Assembly: GCA_013407085.1 (NCBI GenBank)
Contig: JACCGJ010012752.1
Span: 1 to 64,000, forward strand
Source of the DNA: Atriophallophorus winterbourni
Lineage: Eukaryota; Platyhelminthes; Trematoda; Plagiorchiida; Microphallidae
Reading direction: 5' to 3'
DNA length: 64,000 bases
Below the pieces are notes generated by a model. It had not been told where the DNA came from. It ran no database searches and was given only the letters and a program-made list of their open reading frames with translations. A program made the position numbers and the translations under genes. This document shows positions 22,401 through 37,400 of the stretch, one piece after another. The stretch's first letter is position 1. Each line of letters starts with the position of its first letter.

Positions 22401-25400
22401 AGTATCACAACCCAAATGCAGTCTAGGACTGTGACACTGTCTGTCTTTTGGCTTGCAATTTCTTACATTCGTCATGGCTTGTTTATATTGATTCTCACCT
22501 CCGATGAAGTACATCATTCGCTAAAACCGCATTGTTGCATCGTTTTCAGCGAGTTAACGCTACGCGAGTAACATTTAGCTCCAGTCGCAGCTCTGTTTAC
22601 AACACCTAACTCTCACTGGTAACATTCTAATAGTTGAGTTACTCTACCTTCGTAAGCGAGAACTCCAATAATTAGAATGGCTGTAGGAGTGTACGCAGTG
22701 TATCAACTTATGAAACAAATCGTTCTGAAGCATTTTTAGTTGCTGTTCTGTGGTTGGTGTTTTCTTGGAGTGTAAGATAAACCATTCGTGTTGTCGGGTC
22801 GAGTGGCGAGAAAAGCTTGTGATAGTGAAAATAAAACCGAAGCTGTTCTGTTAATATCGTTATACTGGTTCACAAATTTGATTGAAAATGTTTGAAATGG
22901 TGGTGGTGGTAGTAGTAGTCCAAGGAATATACTTGTACTTTAAATTGGACGCTAGATATCAAACATTAACTTGACGAACTTTGACTACTTGGCCAACTAT
23001 GCTTTCACTGAATCGCGTTATGCTACTACCCTTGCCCACTGCATTCGTTCCCCGTTTGACAGTTTCCGTGAAACCCGCACTCGTTCGATCACCCACTACC
23101 TTTGAGTGGATCCACATGTGACTTGTCATTGAGTTGTCCAATTTCACGTTAACTAATCAACCTAATTCCGAGCTGCGCATGTGACAGTTGCCACTGGCAT
23201 CGCGTCTCGTTCGTCGTGCACCGCATACATACCAACGATTTGTCCTGGTCGATATCTGATGCGAGCTATTTAATTCCACACAAACGCATGCACCATTTCG
23301 CGTTACCTTCGTCTGACCGTTTCTCTCGGTCAGCTGAGCCAGTCGCGCTTTCTGTGCATAGCTTATCAGGTGTTGATCGCTGAATCGTTTGCTTCGACAT
23401 GGCTACCATACGTTACAGGATTGCGATAGATGTTGCACAAGCATCACGTTTAAACCAGGAACTGGTATCCAAGAATGCATTCCTGTTTTACATTCTTCTC
23501 GATTTTACCTCGAGATCAATAAATTTCGCTTGAAAAATCGTATAGTAAGCTTCGCTTTTGTTCCTTACTGCATAGCTGTGAGATTGCTCGAGTTCGGTAG
23601 TTTTTCATCCACATTTGCTACCAATCGCAGTTACCACGACGGTCACCTTTCGTTCGCCACCCATCAAACACAATTCAGCCCAAACAAATGCTGGTTCAAT
23701 CCACGCGACAGCCTGCGTTCTCAGGATCATAGTGATAATAAAGGGAATGGAGATACTAATAGATGGTGCACATAAACTGCTCGTCAATGTTGCTCAAATT
23801 CCTTTGCGTGACAAGAGCAAGAAGTGAGCTAAGTAGCCGAAAATCACACGATGCCCCGAAAGGTCCTTATGAAAAGTCGGACGCTGGCCAGTTGCAACAC
23901 ATTATCAGATGTGCGTCATTTTACACTACCACAAGGCCGTATGCGTAAACTCTTTAAAGTGTCGCATGCGTGCCTGCATGTCTCTAGTTCCATCAGGTTG
24001 ACGGGGTAACCGGTAATGGGATGTAACCCGGAATCAGTACGGTTTTTTAAACTTGTTTTGCATACATTAACCTTCCCATGCGTTACCCAAGGCACGTTGA
24101 CATATCAAAGGGAATACCGCATTCCCTGCAACAAATGCGCTAATCTCCATTCTGAAATTCACCAATATCAGTCCCTGTATATATTTTAATAAGCGAACCA
24201 AAGTTTACCAATTTTGTTAAACTGTTGTTAAACAGTGTTTTTGGTTGTACCTTTTCCTGATATACCAGCATCCACATTAGCTTGTGTGGATTTTTTCGAT
24301 TTTGGTCTGCTATATTACACTGCTACATCTTTCGATTAAATTTTCCAATCGGTCATGACCGTCTCTCTTCGTTTTTGTCATCTGCCGCAAAATCGGTTTT
24401 TCGACGGTGGTTTTGCTAAAAATGTACATCCGTTGAACGATAGTGTTTGTGAATGAACCGACAACCCTGGATTCGGGCAACGTTGCACAGTTTCATAGAT
24501 TGAATTTGTGTTGCTCAGACTTAGACACAACAGTATTTATACACTAGACTCAAGTATTGCGCCACTCGCTCATGATACGTATGATTTGACCTACTGTCAG
24601 GTAATCAAGAAGGGATAATACCTTTGAAGCCACAGTTGGATGTTGCTTGCAGCTGTTTAGCGTTGTTAGTCGACTTTGCCTGGCCTTTCCTGGTCTAGAA
24701 GTTACACAACTGGTCACAGATAATCGTTTCGTAGTTTGTGTCGCAAATCAATTGTTGAATATTCGTTTCACTTCTTTCGTCTAATCGGCATTTTTACAAA
24801 CATTTGCTTATAATAGTTCCGTTCCTCCCGCGACTATTGGGATGGGATTGTCTTATATTTTATCTCTATTCGTGATTCACTATTGTTGTACTCGTTTTGA
24901 ATGCTAACCATGTTTAAATCCGCTTGAATTTCAACACATTCCCGAATGCAGTATCATAAACGGTTTCGCGTTGCCGTTGAAAGAGGAACACAAACTCTTC
25001 TTGATGCGAGTCTTGCTACCGCTGCACAAGGTCAAATCGGTCAGTATGTATCACGCTCAACTGGCATACGGTGTGATTCAATTTCTCGAAAAGGACCCGA
25101 CCCTTACCCAACCGGTAAGTCTGTCAACTGTGTCTCGTGAGTTGTATCGTCTACTCGAGTTTTAGTGACATTTGACCCGTGCAGTTAGCTATTTCTTGTT
25201 GGCGATTGATTTTTTACGCTTGTCTATACCCTTGATAAATCGCCGTTCATGTATATATGTATGTATGTATGAAAGCACAAGCCTGATCCAGGCAAAGTGC
25301 TGCACAGTCATAGACTGCACGTGGGCTACGATACTGTCAGGTTGCCCAGGCCTAGATAGATATTGAAAAAATAGAAGTGGCAGTGAGACTCCAGCGTGTT

Positions 25401-28400
25401 TCAGCATGAAGCTCACTACAATGGGCCAATTAATTTAGCACGATCTTAGCCGCACAGCACATAAATTCTGCACGATTGCCCATCCGTTCATACTGGGCCA
25501 TTTGTCTAGAGTCAGATCATGCGTTAGTCTGTCCTAAGCTCTCGATACGTTTTGGCGGGAAACATTGCAAGGCAGTTGAATGTTGCCAGACTTAGTGATC
25601 TCCTGGTTCCCATGGTGTTTCAGGCCAATTTGAGTTTGCATCTTTCTATAGTTCCAAAAAATAGTATCGATGAACAATGGAGTGGGATACTAACCTTCAT
25701 CGAAACAGCCGCGTTAGATAGTTGTGGGCTGACTTTCCGTGTAGCTGAAAACTGGGTTTCTCTCCCAAAAAATGGACCAACGTTTGTTGCTTTCTGTTGA
25801 TAGCATACGTGATGCGTCACGAAGGCTTGTTATACGTAAACTGGTTGCCAGTTTGAGAACCGACAGGGAAAGTTGGTGTAGTTCTAAGGCTGCGGAAATG
25901 GAATCTGCAACAGCTGTAGGCAATTTCAGAAAAGTGTTCCAACTCATCAGAACTACTGGAAGCGGCCGACTAGGTATCAGTGAGCTGATACTTGAAGCAG
26001 ATGGTTTGCCCGTTTTTAACATGAACAGGCGCATGGGCTGAACACTTTGAAGCACAGTTTAGCTGGCCTTCTGCACCCACTGATTTCGAGAAAACGGAAA
26101 TACGGATCTTGAAAGCATTATATTGTCAAACCTCGGGCAGGGTTCGAGCGTACGGACAATTGTCCTCGTTCAATATCTCCAGCGGGGTGCGGCATGACTG
26201 CCCTAACTCGCCGTTCTTTTTAACTTCGCGATTGAGGATGTCCTCAGGAAAGGTTTAACTGGTCTGGTGGGAGCTGGTGTTGAACTTCTGCCGGGTGAGA
26301 GAGCTACGGATCTGGTATATGCGGATGACATCGCATTTCTGAGAGGTGACCCACATATAATGCAACGAGCCCTGGAGAACCTGCCACTAGACGCTTCAAG
26401 GTATGGCATGTGCTTTGCGCCTAACAAGTATAAAACTCTTACCCAGGATTGGAGCGGCTCTCTTCCAAATCTATCTGTGTGTGATGTCAATCTTGAATTG
26501 GTCGACAGCTTTGTTTACCTTGGCAGTTGTATCTCTGCTGGCGGTTGTGTCGAGGACGAGATTTCACAACGTGTTTGCAAAGCGGATGTAGAGTTTGCTA
26601 ACCTTCGCCATTTGTGGCGTCGACACGGTGTTTCACTTATACTAAAACCGAGTGTACAACGCAGTGGTGCGTGCTACACAACTTTATGGCTGCGATACCT
26701 GGTCTATCCGAGCGGACGATGTCCGTCGGCTTTCCGTACCGCGCTTTATTCGCAGAGGCTGGCAGAAGTTGGGAGAAACGATCGGGTGGTCAGTACATGA
26801 CGTGGCGCGTTGAAATGAAGAAACTCATTGTTGCTCTAGGCTCAGTGGGTGGGTCCAAAAGCTCCACCTAATAATTGGCTGGAAACCTCACGAGATATAG
26901 CTGCAAACCGAAGTCACTGGCGTCAGTGTATTTAATTTGTGTGTCATAATTTTTATTCGGTATTATTTTATAAAAAAACAAAATCGCATTCAGTGAAACT
27001 ACCAAAACAAGCTGCTTTTGCGCATTTGCTTTTGCACATTCCGTTTGCCCGCTTTCCTATTTTCACGCTCTTGCTTATCTGCCTTTCCTGCTTCATATTG
27101 CTTGGCACTTTGCCTCGCCCCAGACTTGTGCTTCATGATGATGATGATGATCGCCACTTATTCAGGTTTGTTTTATAAATCGTATCCAGCAACATCTAAT
27201 TTCAACCTTGATTTATCACTTTGGCTAATTTCTAAACCCATGTGTTAACCGTCACACCGTCAATTGATATGTTTTCAACGACAAATTAACAAGATTCGTT
27301 CAACTGCGAGATTCATCCAATTCATTCATTTTTTTCAGTCCACGTGTTGGTTGCACGCACACCACATATAAACAATGTGGCTGCAGTTGCCTTGAAATGG
27401 CATCTACGATCACGTTTACCTGGAGTTGCGATTTTAATGATGGTAATAGAAGTCAGTTTAGAAGTCCCCAGTGGCTCCAGTGTTTCTGTTGACGTTCGGG
27501 TAGTGCATCTATAGTAGTTTTATTGCATATTTGGAAACTGAATGCTATTCATTTACGATGCATATAGGTTAGATGGCCATGCTACTCAATATAAAGAGTA
27601 TAAAGCTAGTCAGCAGAGCATGTTCACTGTGTTGTGACATCGTCGGGAACGCTGGTTGTATTTTGTATATGCAGTATTTCAAAAGAGCTGCTCTATAGAG
27701 AGTTGAAATCAGAAAGTTTACCTTTGGGTTGGTTGCACTTGTACTTATAGATGTTTTTAGAATACGGATGAAAACTCTTAGTATTAACACTCGAGTTAGG
27801 AAGGACTCCTTCTTCACGATATATTTTGAAGGTACCGTTTGGAGCGTCCCCTTCAATGAGAGGTAGGGTAGTTGCTGCTGAACTAAGATCTCGCCAACAG
27901 CGCGCGAACGCCACCGATTGATAAAACTTTGCTTATCACCATGTGAGATAGCAACTCGCGAATCCGACTGTGTAGTCATGTTAGACTGTATGCTTTACAT
28001 TCATGGTCGGCATCGACTGACACAACGGTTGTATTAAGCTCGACCTATGGTACTGTAGTCAATTATGCTGGAGTTGCTCTACTCATTCAATATTCTTGTT
28101 CTTTACATCTCAACGAGATTTCGTGATCGGAAGGCGCGTTTTCTCCCTATGTCGCTATCCCCGCATTGTCAGCTCTTCTGGATAGCGGGTAAGGTACGGC
28201 ACATTGGATAGCCACATATTGGTCTATTCAGATTAAAGATTGTTGCTGGCTGCACAGGAGCAGCTAAATAAGATGCGAAAACTATTCCGCTGTTGTACGA
28301 CTCCCTCTAACGTAGTGAGCGAAAACCGATGATGTAGTAAACTCCTCAAATTCCACATGTCATTGGTGCAGCATTGCTTTCAACAAGTTTTATTGATTGG

Positions 28401-31400
28401 CATTCCTTTGAAGAGACATCCTTAACAGACAATATAAAACTGTTCTCTCTAAGGTGACCAAAATATGTGATCCGGATGCTGAAGGCATTGCTGTTGTCCA
28501 TGACGCTGAAGAATTTTCCGAAACCGTATTCATCGAACTGTCTTCTCACATGCTGGCAGCAGTGCTAACCATGGTTGAACGTCAGTGATTAGCTCATTGT
28601 CATGATGTGTGCACTGCTCAAAATCACGCGCTTTATTGTGCTTTATTGTCGATTGTTTCTTCTCATTTTTTCCTCAAGGTCATTATGGGTTTGCTCAAAT
28701 TCTGGCCAAAAACGCACAGTCCTAAGGAGGTCATGTTTCTGAATGAACTGGAAGAGATTCTCGATGTGATTGACCCCACCGAATTTCGTAAAGTGATAAA
28801 ACCGTTGTTTACCCAACTCGCCAAATGTGTTTCCTCTCCGCATTTTCAGGTGAGCGAAAACTAGTATGCCGCTGAACTGTGTACGTTTTGAATATCCTAA
28901 TACCAGTATTTGCATAATAATGTATTTTTGGGCTGCAATTATTACAACATCAAACTCCTTCTAAAACCTGTTGCATCTAGATTACTACTCGTCTTCTATG
29001 ATAACTGCGCAATCGGTTTCATTCCCGTCCCGTGTCTATTCTCATTTCCACTAATTACATGTATGGAACCTCACTCTGGTAATCATGCAAAACGCTGATT
29101 TGTCCCATAGATTACACGTTGCCCGAGTGAATGTCGATTGGCCAGAATACAGCTAAAATGGATGTAAGTTGGTTGTCACAAGCTGCAGTCCAGAGCTCAT
29201 TTTCGTTTCAAAGTTTCCAAACAGCAGACTCGTGATTTTATTATAGTAATTCACGTCGTAGACGACAGATCTTTAAACAAACAGATTGCCGAACAACGGG
29301 AGCTAGTAGTAGTTGCCCCATAGCCTGAGGCTGCAATAGCTCGCTAGTAAGTGCCAAGAGCTTGACTACCAAACAGCCATCGCAACATAAATCCTAAAAG
29401 ATTAAGAAGGGCGGTAGTTCAACAGTTACAGATTCTATAGCAGAGCAATCCCGAACAGACTGGGTGTATGCGTTTAATCAGTTTTTGTAAATGAGCAGAG
29501 CCACATCAGCACGCATCTTTTCTGTTACTTTCACTGTCATGCAGCATAACAAACTTCAGCATGCAATATTAAACACTCACCAGGAAGATGGCTACTGCGC
29601 GATCGCTGCCGAACACGACTGAAGACATCCGCAAGCGTAACTAACCATTAAGGTTCCCAATAATTTGAAGAAATGATTTTCAATGAGGATTGTATTTCAA
29701 TCTGTTTTTATGCCCTTTGGATGGCACAAACTCACACAGGCCTGGAATCCCATGGCGACAATTAAGTCATGAAGCCTAACAACATTCAGCAGCTTTTGTT
29801 ATTTTCTTAACTTCCCACCAACCCCCACCGGTTCGATTCTGGACCTACACTCCAATAAGATTGAACATTTTACTCGCAAGTGGCTGATAGCGATGTGGTC
29901 AATTCGCATGAAACGGAAATCTTCCTTATCTGAGTCAGATCTACTAACATTCGATCTATATGTAGTAACTCCAAGCAGCTTGCTCAATTCAGCTGCACCC
30001 AAGTAGTCTTACTGTGCAAATGTGGCTGTCGACGGTAATCCAGACTAACCCCCATCTCTGTCGTTCAAATGGATATCGCCACTAGCTTAACAATCGTAGG
30101 TGGTATGAATAGCTTACTTTTTATGGAATAAGCGATTCATAACTTCAATAGAGTTGTTCATGTGCCTTTTCGGTAAATAACCTGCGAATGCAGTCTGTCT
30201 CTTTTCAAATGAGCGCTAACAGCCATGCACTAAAGAGGAATGCATATTTATACTAATTTGTATGTTCCGTTTACGGTTCATTTATGTATCGTGTGTATCA
30301 CTTGATTCAGTATTAACTTTTTTGGTTAAAGTCAGATTTTATTAATAAGTAGTATATGATGTTCGAAAATTATTCATTGTCATTTCATTGATTTTACTGA
30401 CCAGATCGGATTTTTCGGATTCTTCTAGTTGCTGATGATATTCTTCCTTACTATATTTTATTAAAAATATGCGATTAACCAATAGGCGTGATATGTTTGA
30501 TTCATGGGTTTTTTTAAGAAATACTACTAAAGTAATTGTAAGTAGATCGTACCGATGAGGGCACGTGCGATGTAGCGTTGGACTTTCAACCAGACGGTTC
30601 AAGCTCGAGTCCCGCTCTAGTGATGAATATTTCAAGAATTATACTTGACCAAAATCCTCAGCATACCCAGGTGTACGGTGTCTACCAGCAATATTTGGAA
30701 AAATAATTGCTACCGCCTAGCACCTTGTTTATTGGGTTAATTCATATCATCTATTCGGCTTCGTGTTTGGTGAGCTACAAGGACTTGGCCAAGTATAAAG
30801 CACGATCACACTGGTCTAACGGTTGCTTAGCATACTGGTTTCTTGGCCTGGTTTAATAACTGTTCACGTAGCATTCAGTGGCTAAGCCAATCCATGGCAT
30901 TTTACCTCATCGTCAGAGTGTTTCTAAAAGCCATTCAAAGCGAGAACTTTCATTTTTTTCAATCAGTGTTCGTTTTTTTTATTTCTATGACTCGCTAGCT
31001 CATTTTGTTCCAGACTTGTGAAGGTCACTATACAATATTTGGTTTTCACATGTCTGAATATTTTTGACACACATTCAATGGCATGTGCGGATCAATAAGA
31101 TGCGTGTTTGTTTGCAAATGGTCGACTGATTTCTCTGCGGTGTGAACTAGCGCTTCGGACCAGCGTTTGCATCATTGTCCTCTCAAAAAGTGCTGAAGCC
31201 TGGAGCAGTGCGATCTGCCACAAACTTTCCCACAAATACGGGCGCGTAACATTTTAAAAATCGCGGAATGACATTGCTAATAATAAAGCTTTATTGAATG
31301 AAAACCTCACAAGGAATCTCAGCCTTCTAGTTGATGTTAGCATCCGATCGAAGTCGCAGATCGCAGTATCACGAAACTACGTCTACGTGGGAAATCAGAG

Positions 31401-34400
31401 AGAGAGAGAGTGCATCCCTGATTTAAGCGTATTCCCCCTGTTACGCACAGTCATTCGTCATTAATCCCGAATGATTCAAGCAGCATTAGCAAGATGGCTT
31501 CTTTGCGGTTTTTGGGCTTTCGGAATGATTTCTGCAATTTCTTCCCGGTGGTGTTATTCGCCGATGTATTGATTTCCATGTGAGGTATAGTCACCTGTTC
31601 GATTTGGGAGTAAGTCTCTTCAGTTTTAAGTGACGTGAAAATTTGGACATGTTGAACCAGTCCGAAGGTTATTAACTTACTGATGGCGCAACTTTGTCAA
31701 TTCAGGAACGTTCTTATAGAAATGCATACAAATGAGGATTTTTTATTTCCGAGCATTTGCTGCCTTTTTACACACGTTTTATGGATGCGACCAGGTCTTA
31801 CTTAATTTAGGACCATGCACCATTAAATTACTTCAAACAAATTACATTTACTTATGTAATGTGTTGCTCACATCCCCCGCACTTACGTTGGTAATCCTTG
31901 ATCGCTTGGCCGGGAATCACTATGTGATTCTGTGTTGGAACATTGTGGTTCATTGTACGATCCCTATCTAAGACTGGTTTCATAGTCTAACTCATGATTT
32001 CCTAACCTATTTTCAGGTGGCTGAACGCGCGTTGTATTTTTGGAGCAACGATTACATTCTTCAGCTAATGCACGATCACGTTGAAGAAATTTTGCCCATC
32101 ATGTTCCCTGCCTTGTTCCGAACGAAGCAACATTGGAACAAGTGAGTGTATATTGCGTTAAAACCAAAACTGACCCCGTGCATTGTCGCGGCCAAACACT
32201 GTTCATGTACCATACTTTCGCTACTTCGTGTTTCATACGCCTATACAAATACTGTTATTCTATGGTTATGTGTACCACGTGCTTTTATTTTTGTCTGTGC
32301 TGTTTATCACTACATTAAACTCTGGTTTACATCTGTGAATGCAAAATTGCCACGCTTTGACGAGCATGAGCAATGGGTGGGGGATGGTGGTGCCTGTTAT
32401 TTTGCTGCGGAGTAGCATCGAGTGCCATCGTTCAGTTTGGAAACATTCTAGTTTGCTGATTACCTCCGGCAGATATTTTCTAGCATTCTCGAATTTCATC
32501 TAAAGCACAACACGTGCTTCGGAGCTTTGCATAGCTGAAATCTAAGAAGTCACGAGACTATTTCATCTTTTGAGTGTCACCTCATAGGCTCTTCTTCTGT
32601 GTTGGCACAATGTGGCGTGCATTTCACTCCACGGGTGTGCAATCGTGCAGTACTTCTGTGCTGTGCGGCTAACACCGTGCTAAATCGATTGACCACTGTT
32701 AGTGAACTGCATGCTTAAACGCTGGATTCTCTACCATCTCCATTCTCTATTTCTTTTCTCATATCTGTCTAGGCAACCTGACCGTATCTTCATCCACGTG
32801 CAATCTCCTACTGTATGGCACTTTGCCTGGATCAGTCTTGCGCTTTCAAAGCATATAATATCATCACTACTTGTAGAGACCTCATTGCTTGGTTTGAATC
32901 ACAACAAGTATATGCCGGATCTAATCGGTGTAAATGATACCTATATAGATGCTAAGTGTAGGCTTACACAACCTTGTTGGCCTCCTTCGGTGGATGCCGA
33001 CAATGGATATACATGACAAGCGCATGATATTTTCACGTTTTCCGAAGCTTTTAGAATGATAAAGACAGTCGGATTCGGGAGTGACAATCTCTCCCGTAAC
33101 GCTCACAGCAATAGACAGTACTCGGTCTATCGGCATCAGTTGCACGCCGGCGGTGTGATCTGTGTTCAGCAGCCAAAAACTGTATCTGCTCTTCCCCGCA
33201 TAAACATGACGCTCTACGCAGTGTCTCCATCGTGAGTGGTCAAGAGCAAGTTCTTCCCAACTGATATGGTCAATACCCACAGTTTTCATAACGTCTTTTT
33301 ACCGCAAGTGCGGTCTGCTCAATGGTCGACTTCCTGATTGCAACTCACCATAGAGTAGATCTTTCTAGACTACGACCATTTTCCGTTCTGTAGACGTGAC
33401 CAAGCCAGCTTAGGCAGCGCCGTCATAATGGGCTGAATATGCTCTGTAGACCAGCTTTAGAAAGCACTTCAGCATTCGTTATTTTGCCCAATTGCGATAT
33501 GTTCAAGATACGGCGCGATACTTCTTAAATGGCAAGTATTCCTTTCCCGTTCGTGTCTTGCATGGATGGTCCATGTTCCACTGCCGTAAAGTAAAGCATT
33601 TAGTACGCATCTTTGTCTTCTCAGTCAGCTTGCGGTTAGAGCATTGAAAAAGAAGAAAATGGCTTATTTCTTGTACATGAATTTTCAGCCTACTTCCATA
33701 CTTTTGATTTGAGTCTGAGAACGTCTAACTTTCCGAAAGCATTTTTACTCACATACATCCCCACACGCTGCACCAAACAATCCTAGGGTCTGCTTTTTGC
33801 ACACCGAAAACGTCGATCTGCACTGCTTTTTCTGATAGAGGCCATGCTTGTCTGTGCGTTTGCAGTTCCTTATAGCTACACTACTTGGACGCGTGATTCC
33901 ACGATGCTCGCAATACCCTGGAGTATAGGCTGACTTTGTTAAATAACCATTGCAACTCAAAGGTATTATCTAATGGGCTGATGCAATTATTGAAACAAAC
34001 TCTCACAGTTCGCGTAACTTCGTTTGGTATTTTACCCATTGACCGCAATATCTACCATTTTGTTTCCTTCGATTCAATTGAGAAATGACTTTTGTGCCGC
34101 ACATCTATTTTCATTATCATATCCGCTTAGTCATGGACAACCTGACAGCATCTTAGCACTCGTTCAGTCACTGTTCTTTGCCTGGATCAGGCTTGTGATT
34201 TCATATACACATGCACATTAAGGAATGTTAGTGCTGCACTTCCCTGTTTATATCATGATCCCCGTCTTGCTAGACAGGCTCTCGCAACCACAAGGTGTAT
34301 GTAAGCTCAGATACGATCAAGTTACCTCGATTACTTGGGTGTAGTGCTCAACGCGTGGTTCGAATTCCACATGGAAGCGCATTTTGGAACAGATATGCTT

Positions 34401-37400
34401 AATCCTAATTCACAACCATCCCATTGTAAAATGAGTGCGGACTATGGACGAAAAACAACTGCGGTACACTGCTACCTTACTCAGTGGTCTAATCCAAATC
34501 AACCTAACCGCATCGTGCAACGTGGGCAATGGGCGTATGAGCCCCTGGGACCTGCTAAGTAAATGAAGAAGATGTGAGCAAGTTATAATAGCAGTGAGCA
34601 AATTCTTGCAATTCGTTTTTACACAACGTTTCCGGTGCAGTGGTTGAGCGTTGAACAATTGTAATTCTGACTACCTTTGCTTCCGTGATTCTCGGTATCT
34701 CTATTCATTGAAGGCGATCGCTCATACATACAATCTCTCCTCAGTTCTCCACTCCGTCATTTGCCTGTGTGTGTGTGTGTGTGTTTAGGGTCATCATCAC
34801 TTGCGAGAATTGTGTTCTTATCTTTCACAGCAATCCACATTTGAAGAAAGCACGTCCGTACGTTTTCTCTAAATTTAATGGTAACACACAGCAACCAGCA
34901 TCTTCACCGCAGCTCGATTAATAACATTCCGTTTGCAGACTTGCGGCGATTTATTTCCACATGTGGTTGCTCTGTTTCTGTAATACTGTCTAGTGTCCGA
35001 ACGATGTATATTTGGGTTTATATGAATGAGCGATTACGAACTGTTTTCTAAGCATGGTTGCCTTTGTGTAGAACTTGTCCAAGTTCATACTACCTGTTCA
35101 CCGAACATTGTTGTTGTTTGTCGCACGTTCGCCTTGTTAGCGAACCAACGAATACTAGCCAAATAGTCCCTTCGGTCGTCTTTTCATGTGATTGTGCGTA
35201 CTGTGCAGGACTACTGGTTTGGTCTTGGTCTTGAATCGTTGAATCTCAAATGGTGCTCGCCTCATTGATGTAATACACGTTTGCGTTTCTAAGTTCAATA
35301 TTCACTCTTCAAGGTCAGGGTTCACGGGATTGAGTAGGATTGGTTGATTTTGGTCCAACAGTTTGGGTACTATTGGGCATCTCAACAATAGTGATAAGTT
35401 CGGTACCAGTAGTATTGCTGCTAATACTTTCATCTTCTGAGCTGCCAGCTTCATTAAATAAATGTTCGGGGCGGGAAAATCCACTCGTGTAACGTCCTCC
35501 AGATCTATTTTTTCTACGGGTCTAAATTTCTAGTAGGTGATGCTTGTGATAGAGAGTTGCTTTGGCCACGAGGTGCAACTTTCAATACGCTACCCAGCCT
35601 ACTTGTACGTGATTTAACTACAAATATCCACTATGACCATGCATTTAAGATCGCTCGAACTGGCTACCGCACAAATGTTTCTAATTTATGCGCGTTGGAT
35701 CATCATGAGTATACTCGAAATGAGTCCCGCCAAATTGTTCTGGCTCGAAATGTCAGAATTTAAAAAGACTGCAAGTTTGCTACAGCTGTGCTCGACGTTC
35801 CTTTATGCACACTTATTGTGTGGTCAAACTGGAATGTATACACACAGGCTGCACTTTGTATGGCCATGGGTTACCCTTTAAATGAATACTTCTCGTAGTA
35901 CCAACAGTCAACTGATCAATTTTAGACTCTGGGACTCTTTACCGCCAGCCAGCAGACCGAAGTGTATTTCGATTGGAGCCATGTGTGATGGTCCAATTAT
36001 ACTATAAGTAGTAAGTTTGCTTCCAATCGTTTTGACTGTCTTGGTATCATTCGAACATGTTCTTTTCTTGTGCAGCTTCACGCATTATTGTTTTTTCCTA
36101 GTTTTCTCGTACACCGCACGCGAATCAACAATAAATAATATCACAGACTAAATCTTGTTTGTTTAACATTCGAAGTTGCTGCTGAATATGTGGTTCCTGA
36201 GATTCAGATTTACCCAGCATATTTTGTTCTGTTCTATTGTGCTTCAGGACCATTCATGGACTGATTTATAATGCGTTGAAACTTTTTATGGAAATGAACC
36301 AGAAGTTGTTCGACAATTGCACTCAGAAGTACAAGGAAGATAGACAGAAGTGAGTTTATGCTGAACGGTTTTCTCTCCAAATCCCTTTTCGCCGATCATT
36401 TTATGCTCTGCTTTCACGGAAGGTTCGTAAAATAAATACTATATGCACGTCACGTCTAGAGAATTTTTCTTCTTCACGCATTCCGGATAACTCACGATTT
36501 ATGAGAATAATTTTTGTCCTTGTACTTATGGTCTTTAGTTCTATAGCATTAACTTCGGTGTCGCATATCACATTAGTTAATCTTCGAACAATTTTCATCG
36601 CATTGCGTAGTGTGAGCTAATTTATTTTGTTTGCCAACTAGGCTTATCGGAAAGTATACCCGAGGTATGTACCCCACTGATGCTGCTCTACTCGCGTAGC
36701 ACACAATTTAATGCTTGTTTATCAGTGATGGTTTCATGTAAACGTGTCTGCCAACCCTCATTTTAGATGTATTCAAGTACTATCTCTCCCTCGTATCTGT
36801 CTAGGCCTGGGCAACCTGACAGTAATATCGCCCACGTGCAGTCTCTGTCTGTGCGGCACTTTGCCTGGACCAGACTTGTGCTTTCATATTCATATATATA
36901 TCTCCTCTCAGTGTATGTTTAATGCTACCCAGGATGGTGGCACTAACGAATCGTTGGTTTAGAAGAGTTTCAAACAAGACTCTTGAGTTTTGGGTGCGTT
37001 CAAGAAATGAAGTTTGCTTCAGTGGCCAGCCGAGGACAAGATTTTGTTGTAAAACATGATCGTTATTGCTCACCCTGTCTGTTTTGCCAAACGAACTTGA
37101 CTTTCTTTCACCTTCGATGATCAACCAGCGGACTCTAACCAGTCGCCCAGATTATGGATTATTCCAAGATGCTGACTTTAGCCTTCACTTGGTATTTTTT
37201 GATATGCAAACTCTATCAACACTTGCTTGGGTTATTGGCGAAAGTTCTTTTAGACTTAGTTTGTCGTGGTGCTCATACGGCCCCGCACTCAACAACTGAT
37301 TTTGAGCTGTTTTCATTCATCGGATGGAGACACTAAAATTAGGTTCACTGAACCCCGAAACATTGGATAAGTGGTTAAAAAAGTCATACTTGATTACCAC

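Larger units (their letters stand above)
18061..24951 (+). other. PPP2R5C: PPP2R5 intron 5
   Basis: The longest intron of the gene, 6.9 kb. It holds a hammerhead repeat (18975..19080), a full SINE-like copy (19221..19447), a LINE 3'-UTR-like piece with a weak SINE fragment (22190..22475), and a short GTTTCA run at 20086..20110. I see nothing in 19900..22180 or 22620..24950. Confidence 0.65.
25115..28678 (+). other. PPP2R5C: PPP2R5 intron 6
   Basis: Holds a SINE-like copy, a LINE fragment of about 1.6 kb (25555..27150) and a short tail of the zinc-finger LINE family (27940..28035). 27160..27930 and 28040..28678 show nothing recognisable. Confidence 0.65.
28850..32016 (+). other. PPP2R5C: PPP2R5 intron 7
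   Basis: Holds a LINE 3'-UTR-like piece (29400..29570), a possible tRNA-derived SINE (30547..30660), a GA run at 31399..31412 and a hammerhead-family fragment close to the exon 8 acceptor. Otherwise no gene is seen. Confidence 0.6.
32142..36247 (+). other. PPP2R5C: PPP2R5 intron 8
   Basis: Holds a SINE-like copy (32636..32858), a LINE fragment (32970..33640), a partial SINE-like copy (34120..34212) and a GT run (34770..34786). 34800..36240 shows nothing recognisable. Confidence 0.6.

Noticed and set aside
34340..34380. GTGGTTCGAATTCCAC as a tRNA gene B-box
   Set aside because: B-box-like palindrome only; no A-box at the right distance and no cloverleaf.
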